A stretch of DNA of 64,000 bases. It comes from Polyangia bacterium. Lineage in GTDB: Bacteria > Myxococcota_A > Polyangia > Fen-1088. Location of the stretch: contig DATATI010000083.1 of assembly GCA_036268875.1 (NCBI GenBank), positions 248,001 to 312,000 of the forward strand, given 5' to 3'. This document shows, in pieces, positions 27,907 through 35,360 of this stretch (position 1 is its first letter; each line of letters starts with the position of its first letter). The position numbers and the translations under genes were made by a program. The notes under the pieces are model-generated. The model was not told the origin of the DNA. It ran no database searches and saw nothing but the letters and a program-made list of their open reading frames with translations.

Positions 27907-29610
27907 TCAATCGCCGGCCGGCGAGCTGGGGCTGCGCGGCTCGGCGGCCGCCTCCAGCCCGGCGGCGGTGCGCACGATGACGTTGGCCACGCCGATCTTG
28001 GGCAGCTCCCTGGTCTTTTGCTTGCGACGTTCCAGGCCGTCGACCACATCGCGCGGAACGTCGCTTTCGAGCATCAGCAATTCGGGGAACCATTGGTCAT
28101 GGATGCGCGGCGCCGCCACCGCGGCCTGCGCGTCCAGCTTCCAGTCGACGACGTTCAACAGCACCTGCGCAGTCGCGGTGATGATCATCGGGCCACCGGC
28201 CGCGCCCACCACCATCTTCACCTGGTCGCCGTCCAGCACCACCGTCGGCGTCATCGATGACAGCGGCCGCTTTTTCGGCGCCACCGCGTTCTGGGCGTTG
28301 CCGATCAAACCAAACGCGTTGGGCACGCCCGGCTGCACCGAGAAATCGTCCATCTCGTTGTTCAGCAGAATGCCGGTCTGGCCGGCAACCAGTTTTGCCC
28401 CGAAGCCCAGGTTCACCGTGGTGGTCATCGACACCGCGTTGCCGTCGGCGTCGATCACCGCCAGGTGGGTGGTGCCGCCGTCGTGGTACACGGCCGGCGG
28501 CGCGTCGGGTGTGCCGTATTGATCGCGCGGCAACACGCCGTCGTCCTTGATCCGCGCCGCCAGGCTGCGGTGATAGGCCGGATCTATCAAGTGCGCGACG
28601 TCGATCGAAACAAAGTCCGGATCGCCCAGGAAACGCGCCCGATCGGCAAAGCCATGCTTGAACGCCTCGCCCAGCACGTGCAGGTACGCCGACGAGTTGC
28701 GCCCCACCTTGGCCGCCGCCGGCCCGTCGGGAAAACGGGCCGACAGGATCCCCAGCGTTTCGATCAGCACCGTTCCACCCGACGACGGCGGCGGCATCGA
28801 CAGCACGCGCAGGCCGCGATAGGTGGTCTCAAGCGGCGCGCGCTCGACGGCGGTGTACGCCTTCAGATCGTCGCCGGTCATCACGCCGCCGGCGGCGCGC
28901 ACCGCCGTGACGATCGCGGCGGCGACAGAGCCGCTGTAAAACGCTTGTGCTCCGCCAGTTCGCAGCTGGCCCAGCGTCCGCGCCAGATCGGGCCGCCTGG
29001 CGATCTGGTTTTCGTGCAGCGGCTTTGCGGCGAAGACCTGCGCGAAAATCGGATCCGCCGACGGCGGCTGGCCGGGGATTTCCCGCAGCGCCTCGGCCAA
29101 TCGCCAGGACACCGGGAAGCCGGTTTTGGCCAATCGCTCGGCTGGTTCGACGCACTTGCCGAACGGCAGCTTGCCCCAGCGACGAACTATTTCGCCCAGG
29201 CCCCGGACCTCGCCCGGCACCGCCACCGCCAGCCCGCCCTGTCTTGACAGCGACGGATCGGCCTTGCCGTCGCGCAGGAACATCGCCGGCATGATGGCGG
29301 CGGGCGCGCGCTCGCGGAAATCGAGGGCGTACGTCCGGTGTTCCTTGGCGATGTAGATGATCGCGAAGCCGCCGCCGCCCATCCCCGACGCGAATGGGTG
29401 CACCACGCCCAGCGCTAGGGCCGTCGCGCAGGCGGCGTCGACGGCATTGCCGCCCGCGTGCAGGCGTGACAGCCCGGCCTGCGAGGCCGACGGATTGTCG
29501 GAGGCCACCGCTTCGTGCGCGGCGTGCAGCGGCGGCGGCGTCGCCGCCTGCGACGGCGAATCCACGGCAAACGCCGCGAAAAAAAACGCCCAGGCGATCG
29601 CCAACCGCAT
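27907..29610 (-). CDS. ggt: Gamma-glutamyltransferase precursor
   Basis: 567-residue periplasmic N-terminal-nucleophile hydrolase that cleaves gamma-glutamyl bonds such as in glutathione. The signal peptide is RLAIAWAFFFAAFAVDSPSQ. The proenzyme is cut before the threonine pair in DGGTTHLAVIDADGNAVSMT (about residue 380), and the substrate-binding GILLNNEMDDFS and PLSSMTPTVV motifs follow. An ATG 84 bp upstream also fits the frame but would bury the signal peptide, so the internal ATG is chosen. Divergent from the PilZ-PEGA gene, 48 bp downstream of the biotin carboxylase gene. Confidence 0.93.
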   Translation of the reverse strand: MRLAIAWAFFFAAFAVDSPSQAATPPPLHAAHEAVASDNPSASQAGLSRLHAGGNAVDAACATALALGVVHPFASGMGGGGFAIIYIAKEHRTYALDFRERAPAAIMPAMFLRDGKADPSLSRQGGLAVAVPGEVRGLGEIVRRWGKLPFGKCVEPAERLAKTGFPVSWRLAEALREIPGQPPSADPIFAQVFAAKPLHENQIARRPDLARTLGQLRTGGAQAFYSGSVAAAIVTAVRAAGGVMTGDDLKAYTAVERAPLETTYRGLRVLSMPPPSSGGTVLIETLGILSARFPDGPAAAKVGRNSSAYLHVLGEAFKHGFADRARFLGDPDFVSIDVAHLIDPAYHRSLAARIKDDGVLPRDQYGTPDAPPAVYHDGGTTHLAVIDADGNAVSMTTTVNLGFGAKLVAGQTGILLNNEMDDFSVQPGVPNAFGLIGNAQNAVAPKKRPLSSMTPTVVLDGDQVKMVVGAAGGPMIITATAQVLLNVVDWKLDAQAAVAAPRIHDQWFPELLMLESDVPRDVVDGLERRKQKTRELPKIGVANVIVRTAAGLEAAAEPRSPSSPAGD

Positions 29611-29800
29611 GCTGATCCGCCGCCGTCCGCACAAACCGCCACCGACAAACCGCTGCCACCACCCGACGTCCACCGTGACGTACTTGTCCGACATGCTGGG
29701 TCCCAGCGTGGGGCTAAAATCCGGTGAAGTCGAGGCTTTGCCAGGCCAAATGTGAGATGCTTAGGTCCCCTTAAAACCCGCCCATGAGGATCGCGTAGCT

Positions 29801-32341
29801 ATGGACCAACCGCCTCCGAAGGAATCGCGCGCGCCGATCAATCTGCGCATCAAATTCCGCAGCGAGAGCATCGACCAGTTCATCGACCGTTATTCGATCG
29901 ACGTCAGCCGCGGCGGCATCTTCATCCGCACGCGTGAACCGCTGGCCGTCGGAACCCAGCTGAAATTCGATTTTCAGCTTCAGGATTCGTCGCCCCTGAT
30001 GGCGGGCGAAGGGACCGTGGTGTGGATCCGCGAGTACGACGCCAACCGCACCGGCATCACACCGGGGATGGGCGTTCGCTTTGACAAGCTGACGGCAGCC
30101 AGCCAGCCCGTGCTGGAGAAGATCCTGGCCGAAAAAGGCCGCCGCGATCAGGGCAACGCCAGCGGCGGCGTCATGTCCAAGGTCGGAGCCGGCATGGCCG
30201 TGCGCCGTCCGTCCAGCACCTTCACCGCACTGGATCCGCGCGCCCTGGGCTTGGTCGCGGGTGCCGGGCCGGCGGGCGAGACGCCGGCGGCGGGAAACAG
30301 CGCCAGCGACGCGGCCACCCGCCGCGAACGGCGGCCCTCGTCGCCGACGTTGCAAAGCGGGACAGCGGCCCCATCGCCGCCCGTCAGTGAACGCACGCAT
30401 CAAGGCGGATTCGGCGTGGCGGGCGGCGGACCTGGCCCGACGTCGCCGGGCAATCCCACGCCCCGCGCGCGCACGCCTGGCGCTCTGCCGGCGCTGGAAT
30501 CCACCGGCAGCGGCCGTCACACCGGTGGCGCCTCGGATGTGTCGTCGCTGGTGTCGCGGCTGGCGGCGGCGCGGCAGGCGAACTTTGAAGCGCCCACGTC
30601 CGCAGACATCGACAAGGCGCTGGACGGGCTGATGGGGGATTCGCCCAAGGGGGACGAACGGACGCCGATCCGATCGTCGCCGCTGGCCGGCGCCGATGAC
30701 GGCGGTGTTCCCGGCCTGCGCGAGGACGACGCCGCCAGCGAGCCGACCAAGACCGGCAATGCGCTTTCCGATTTGTTCACCAGCGCCGGCAAGCTGGACA
30801 CGCCCGATCGCATCGCCGCCGCCGCTGCCGCCGCTGGCACGGTCGACGGCGCGGCGCCGACCGCCGAGATCGATTCCGACCGGACGTTGGCCACTTCGGC
30901 CGAACAGGTCGCGCAGATCGTGGCCGACGCCGAGCGCGTGACCGACCCGATGGACAAAACCGCCCGTGATTTGCCGGCCATCGGCCCCACGGTGGGTTCG
31001 CCCGCGCCGTCGCTGGTCCTGATCAAGAACCAGGTGGCGGACAACAAGGTCGAGAAGGCCCAAGGCCTGGTCGATCGGATCGCTCCCCCGAGCGAGCCGC
31101 GCGTCGACGCGAAGATCCGCCGGGACGAGCTCATCGCCAGTGAGAAGACGCCGCAACCGACGCTGATCGCCAGCTCGACGCAAGCGCCCGCAGTCGCCGG
31201 ATCCTTCACGACCGGGAGAATCGGCGCGGCGTCGGCAAGCGCCGAGACGCCCGCGGCCGGCCCGGCGAAAACGTCACCCCCTGAAGCGGCGCCCCTCGCC
31301 GCCCCCGCCAAGAGTGGTAGCGCCCGACCGGTCAAGCGCCGGAGCGCGGTTCCTTTCGTCATCGGCGGGCTGGTTTTGGCGGCCGCCATCGTCGCGGTGG
31401 TGACCGCGCGACAAGGCGGGATCGATCATTCGCAGGAATCGTTCCAGCCGAAAAAAGCGGAAGAGACCGTCGCCGGCAAGACGCCTCTGCAACCGACACC
31501 GTCAGCGGCCGTCCCTGCGCCGCCGGCCAGCGCCGAACCAGCCGCGGCGGCGGCGACCGCACCCAGCACACCGGCAACCGAACCGCCCAAACCCGCCGAG
31601 GCAACACCAGCGGCGAACGCCGCCGGGCCCGCGCCCTCGCCTGCCGCCGAAGCGACGCCACCACCGCCCGCTGGGCCCGCGCCAGCGAAGGCGCCCGCCG
31701 CCCGCACCGCCCAGCCCGCCACCGAACGCAAGACCACCGTGACGGTTGGCCCGAAGAGATCAGTCGTGGCCAGCGGTGTCGACGGCGCCGGCACTGGCAA
31801 GAAGGGCGACGCCGCCGAAGCCGCCGGCGGTGGACGACCGGTGGTGCAGCACGTCCTGAAGATCACCTCGACGCCGACCGGCGCTGAAGTGTTGATCGAC
31901 GGTCAGTCGGTGGGGACCACGCCCTATCAAGCCAAAGAGATCGACGCTGAAGCGCCACACGCGGTGACCATCCGCCTGGACGGTTACGAGCCGCACGAAC
32001 ACATGATCAGCGCATCCGATTGGTTGAAACTGAAAGCAAACCTCGAGACGGCCAAGGTCAGCGTCAAGCTGCGCAAGGTGACCGCCGCCGCCGGCGAGCC
32101 GGGCGCCCCCAAGGCCGACGGCACCGTGGCCGAACCCGCCAACACCGAGTCCAGCAAGACCGAGAGCAGCGCGCGCAATGAAACCAAGAGCGACCCATCC
32201 GTGCCGATCGAGAGGCCGGTGGAAAAAGTCGAGAAGGCCGAGAAGCCAGAGAAGGCAGAAAAAGCCAGCGAGCCGACGGCCCCGCCCAGCGCCACCGAAC
32301 CGCCCAAGGCCGCCGACGAGCCCGCCGCCCCGCCGAAGTGA
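29801..32341 (+). CDS. PilZ - disordered linker - TM - PEGA domain protein
   Basis: 846 residues. An N-terminal PilZ-like domain (about 8-115) contains the DVSRGGIFIRT motif and a VRFDKL strand, but the first arginine motif is not canonical, so c-di-GMP binding is uncertain. A long Ala/Pro/Ser-rich linker (120-510) leads to one membrane helix (about 516-535, FVIGGLVLAAAIVAVVTA). A second Pro/Ala-rich stretch (550-660), then a PEGA domain (about 685-750: ITSTPTGAEVLIDGQSVGTTPY) and a Glu/Lys/Pro tail complete it. PEGA domains sit outside the cytoplasm, often near peptidoglycan, so this protein could pass a cytoplasmic signal to the envelope. It is 7 bp upstream of the amidohydrolase gene. Confidence 0.85.
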   Translation: MDQPPPKESRAPINLRIKFRSESIDQFIDRYSIDVSRGGIFIRTREPLAVGTQLKFDFQLQDSSPLMAGEGTVVWIREYDANRTGITPGMGVRFDKLTAASQPVLEKILAEKGRRDQGNASGGVMSKVGAGMAVRRPSSTFTALDPRALGLVAGAGPAGETPAAGNSASDAATRRERRPSSPTLQSGTAAPSPPVSERTHQGGFGVAGGGPGPTSPGNPTPRARTPGALPALESTGSGRHTGGASDVSSLVSRLAAARQANFEAPTSADIDKALDGLMGDSPKGDERTPIRSSPLAGADDGGVPGLREDDAASEPTKTGNALSDLFTSAGKLDTPDRIAAAAAAAGTVDGAAPTAEIDSDRTLATSAEQVAQIVADAERVTDPMDKTARDLPAIGPTVGSPAPSLVLIKNQVADNKVEKAQGLVDRIAPPSEPRVDAKIRRDELIASEKTPQPTLIASSTQAPAVAGSFTTGRIGAASASAETPAAGPAKTSPPEAAPLAAPAKSGSARPVKRRSAVPFVIGGLVLAAAIVAVVTARQGGIDHSQESFQPKKAEETVAGKTPLQPTPSAAVPAPPASAEPAAAAATAPSTPATEPPKPAEATPAANAAGPAPSPAAEATPPPPAGPAPAKAPAARTAQPATERKTTVTVGPKRSVVASGVDGAGTGKKGDAAEAAGGGRPVVQHVLKITSTPTGAEVLIDGQSVGTTPYQAKEIDAEAPHAVTIRLDGYEPHEHMISASDWLKLKANLETAKVSVKLRKVTAAAGEPGAPKADGTVAEPANTESSKTESSARNETKSDPSVPIERPVEKVEKAEKPEKAEKASEPTAPPSATEPPKAADEPAAPPK

Positions 32342-32348
32342 GCTGACG

Positions 32349-33566
32349 ATGACGCTGATTCGCCGAGATCCCGCGCGTGGCGCGGCATGGTCGGCGCTGT
32401 TGCTGGGCCTGGCGCTCGCCGCCTGCCGCGGTGGCGGAGCCGGACCGCGCGCGCTGTCAGATGCCGCCGCCACCGGCGATCCGAGCGCCAACGCGCCGGC
32501 GGCCGCCACCACTCCGGCGCGCGCGCCGGCCCGCCTGCCGCGCATCGACGTGCACATGCACATCGGCCCCGACGGCGTCGCCCGCGCGATGAAGATGATG
32601 GACGAATGGGGCATCGACGGCGGCGTGAATCTTTCGGGTATGTACCCGGGACCGCCGTACCACGCGCTGGAACGACAGCTGGACGCCGCGGCGTCGACGA
32701 AGGGCCGCCTGGTCGTGTTCGCCAACGCGAATTTCCGTCTGGTCTACGGACGCAAGGACTATGGCCATCGCATGGCCGAGATGCTGGTCGAATCCAAGCG
32801 TCTGGGCGCGGTGGGCCTGAAGATTCCCAAGGGTCTGGGCCTCGGCTATCTGGCGCCCGACGGCCAGCACCTCCTGGCCGTCGACGATCACGGACTGGAT
32901 CCCTTGTTCGAAAAGGCCGGCCAGCTTGGTATGCCGGTGGCCATCCACATCGGCGATCCGAAGGCATTCTGGCAGCCGCCCACGCCCGCCAACGAACGCT
33001 GGGACGAACTGAACGCCCACCCCGAGTGGTCTTTTTACGGCCAGCCGGTGCCGTCGTGGGAGGCGCTATACGCCGCCTTCGAACGCCGGGTGGCCCGTCA
33101 CCCAAAGACCAACTTCATCGCCGTGCACTTCGGCAACGATCCGGAAGATCCGGATCGCGTGAGCCAGATGCTGGATCGCTACCCGAACTTCTATATCGAC
33201 ACCGCCGCGCGCATCCCCGAGATGGGTCGCCACGACGTGGAGAAGATGCGACGTTTTTACGAAAAATACCAAGACCGGATCCTTTTCGGCACCGACACCG
33301 GCGTGGGGGCATCGGACGCCGAAATGATGTACGGCTCGACGGGCAGCGAGCCGCCCACCCGCGCCGACGAGGTACGGTTCTTCACCGCCACCTGGCGTTA
33401 CTTCGAGACCCGCGACAAGCAGTTCGAAAGCCCAACGCCCATCCAAGGCCGCTGGAAAATCGACGGCGTGGGCCTGCCGCCGGAGATCTTGCGCAAGATC
33501 TACTTCGAAAACGCCGCTCGCCTTCTGCACTGGAAGCCACCGGTGAGCGCCGCCGCGGCGCCCTGA
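32349..33566 (+). CDS. Amidohydrolase-family lipoprotein
   Basis: 405 residues with a lipoprotein signal (LLLGLALAAC, C26) and an Ala/Pro-rich spacer, then an amidohydrolase-2 (TIM-barrel metal-dependent hydrolase) domain. The metal-binding H69-x-H71 is in RIDVHMHIGPDG; further likely ligands are in MPVAIHIGDP, FIAVHFGNDPED and RILFGTDTG. Substrate unknown. The ATG lies 7 bp after the PilZ-PEGA stop, indicating one transcript. Attachment to the envelope by lipid is unusual for this family, which is mostly cytoplasmic. Confidence 0.88.
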   Translation: MTLIRRDPARGAAWSALLLGLALAACRGGGAGPRALSDAAATGDPSANAPAAATTPARAPARLPRIDVHMHIGPDGVARAMKMMDEWGIDGGVNLSGMYPGPPYHALERQLDAAASTKGRLVVFANANFRLVYGRKDYGHRMAEMLVESKRLGAVGLKIPKGLGLGYLAPDGQHLLAVDDHGLDPLFEKAGQLGMPVAIHIGDPKAFWQPPTPANERWDELNAHPEWSFYGQPVPSWEALYAAFERRVARHPKTNFIAVHFGNDPEDPDRVSQMLDRYPNFYIDTAARIPEMGRHDVEKMRRFYEKYQDRILFGTDTGVGASDAEMMYGSTGSEPPTRADEVRFFTATWRYFETRDKQFESPTPIQGRWKIDGVGLPPEILRKIYFENAARLLHWKPPVSAAAAP

Positions 33567-33608
33567 ACGGCCGACGCGAAAAACGGGCCTGCCATCGGCG
33601 CGAGACCC

Positions 33609-33636
33609 TTGACTGACGGTCGCCGCCTCCCATAAT
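33609..33636 (+). promoter_or_regulatory. Promoter of the tRNA-Asn gene
   Basis: TTGACT (33609-33614) and CATAAT (33631-33636), each 5 of 6 matches to the sigma-70 consensus, are 16 bases apart. The start point would be a few bases before the tRNA 5' end at 33648. Confidence 0.75.
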
Positions 33637-33647
33637 GGCCCCCTCAT

Positions 33648-33722
33648 TCCGGAGTAGCTCAGTGGCAGAGCAGGCGGCTGTTAACCGCCGGGTCGGGGGT
33701 TCGAAACCCTCCTCCGGAGCCA
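33648..33722 (+). tRNA. tRNA-Asn (anticodon GTT)
   Basis: Complete cloverleaf of 75 bases including an encoded CCA. Acceptor stem TCCGGAG/CTCCGGA with discriminator G; D arm GCTC/GAGC; anticodon stem GGCGG/CCGCC around loop CTGTTAA (anticodon GTT at 33680-33682); T arm GGGGG-TTCGAAA-CCCTC with one G-U pair. It stands directly before the exopolysaccharide locus. Confidence 0.97.
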
Positions 33723-33804
33723 GTCTTGACGGCACAACGAACCCGCGGCCGATCGGTTAACGGCGCTGTCGGGGGCGTCGTTGGCCGGGCGAGCAGGTCA
33801 GGCA

Positions 33805-35274
33805 TTATCCCCCGGTGGGGACCCTCACCCCGACCCTCGGCTTTCTGTGGGCGGCTTCGTCGGGAGCGGGCTCGTATTCTACCGCCAGCCCGGCGTCGCC
33901 CCTGGTCACAGCGATGGCTTGGGTGGCTTCCTCTTTCAATATCCCCGCAGGCAGCCCGCAGAGAGCGCCGAAAATCAGCATGTAGATCGGCGGAAAGGCC
34001 GAGTTGACAATCAAGTCGAACAAAATGACGGCGCAATTGACCGTCAGCGCACTGAGGAGCAATCGGTCGGAGCGCGATTTGATTCTTCTGATGAACTTCG
34101 GCGCGCGCAGCACGGTGTACGCAAATGGAAAATAGTAGGAGAAGAGCCCGACCATGCCGTGGGCCGACAAGGTGATGATGACCGCGCCGTCGGGGATGGA
34201 TATCTGTCTCCCTGAATAGGAATCGTAGACAAGGTTTCTGCCCCAGCCTCCCCAGCCCCACCAAAGACGATGTTTGGTCAGGTCCATCATCAACTGTTCC
34301 ATGTTGAAGCGATAAAGCAATGAATCGGCACGCGCCCTCGATAGACCCGCGAAGAGATCGGCGATCGATTTCACGGGTATCACATCAGAGAATCGTAGGA
34401 CCGGGTAAATGAGGAAACAGAGGACGAAGCTGGATGCGACCATCAAGATTCGACGGGGAGCCGCCAGGCAAATCAGCGGAACGATCAGCAGGGCATAGAG
34501 GACAACGCCCGTAGACTTGCAGATGACCAAAACGACAAGAACGTAGAATGACGCCGCCTTGATCGAGACATGTGCCAAGCGCATGTGAACCCGAGCCATC
34601 GCCAGGATCATGAGGGTGCACGTCAAAACAAAGGAGGCCAGCGGCAACCCGTCCTTGAAGAAAACCGTGGGGCGGTAACCTCCCCACCGCAAGGTCATGT
34701 CGAATCGGCTGGCCTGGTACCCGTAGACCAACTGATTGAGATCCGGAAGCGTTCTGATCTCGATCAGGATCAAGGCCGAGTAGATCAGGACCGAGATTGC
34801 CAACAGGCGCGTGAGCGATTTCAAGTCGCGCGATGTCTTGAAAAGGATCCTCCCCAGGAAGAAGGCGGTCCAGGGAATGACGAAGAATTGGACGACCTCG
34901 CCTAAGAGATCTTTGAGGTCTTCTCCGGGAAGGACGACCCGACCGTAGTGAAGGGGGTCGCGGTTGGTAAGAAATGTCATGAAGGCGACCACGATCGAAA
35001 GCAGGAAAATGCCTTCGACTCCCCGAAGGGGATGCGAGCGCCGCAAATGGGAGCGACCAAAAATCACCACCAATATTCCCGCCACCAGTGGCGGAAGGGT
35101 CCACTTGGTCAGCCAACTTGGAGAGATGGGAAGGGCGTAAAGCGGGGGCAGGAACATCTCGGCGGCCAGCAGCGAGACCATCACGGCAACCGCGGGTCGG
35201 TAAGCTAGGAACAGCCCCAACATGACCAGGGGGAAGGTCCCCAGGAACAGCGGGGCCAAGAAATTGGCGTGCAT
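33805..35274 (-). CDS. Wzy/O-antigen ligase-like membrane protein
   Basis: 489-residue integral membrane protein with about ten to twelve hydrophobic segments (for example FPLVMLGLFLAYRPAVAVMV, FVLTCTLMILAMARVHM, FYVLVVLVICKSTGVVLYAL). The polar segment YRFNMEQLMMDLTKHRLWWG followed by WGGWGRN resembles the loop of O-antigen ligases and Wzy polymerases. The hydrophilic C-terminus is cytoplasmic. As the only such protein in a locus that also encodes a flippase and a Wzz-like protein, it is the best candidate for the polysaccharide polymerase. Codon and base use look less GC-rich than the left-hand genes. Sequence families of Wzy are too diverse for certainty. Confidence 0.75.
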   Translation of the reverse strand: MHANFLAPLFLGTFPLVMLGLFLAYRPAVAVMVSLLAAEMFLPPLYALPISPSWLTKWTLPPLVAGILVVIFGRSHLRRSHPLRGVEGIFLLSIVVAFMTFLTNRDPLHYGRVVLPGEDLKDLLGEVVQFFVIPWTAFFLGRILFKTSRDLKSLTRLLAISVLIYSALILIEIRTLPDLNQLVYGYQASRFDMTLRWGGYRPTVFFKDGLPLASFVLTCTLMILAMARVHMRLAHVSIKAASFYVLVVLVICKSTGVVLYALLIVPLICLAAPRRILMVASSFVLCFLIYPVLRFSDVIPVKSIADLFAGLSRARADSLLYRFNMEQLMMDLTKHRLWWGWGGWGRNLVYDSYSGRQISIPDGAVIITLSAHGMVGLFSYYFPFAYTVLRAPKFIRRIKSRSDRLLLSALTVNCAVILFDLIVNSAFPPIYMLIFGALCGLPAGILKEEATQAIAVTRGDAGLAVEYEPAPDEAAHRKPRVGVRVPTGG

Positions 35275-35360
35275 GTCGGCGCGCGGGTATTGTGCCGCGG
35301 CCTAGCGACCGCAGCCAGCGAAAGGAATGGGCGCGGCGCCGAACGGCTCGATGCGGGCGC

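Noticed and set aside
27166-28260. 364-codon plus-strand frame opposite accC and ggt
   Set aside because: Runs across two well-supported antisense genes, with no recognisable domain or ribosome site.
33382-34264. Minus-strand frames across the tRNA that read like GFRTPDPAVNSRLLCH or FEPPTRRLTAACSAT
   Set aside because: These are well-known false proteins from reading a tRNA gene backwards; the tRNA cloverleaf explains the sequence.
33723-35360. Search for an attachment-site repeat of the tRNA 3' end or an integrase
   Set aside because: Neither was seen in the window, so an integrative element is not called.
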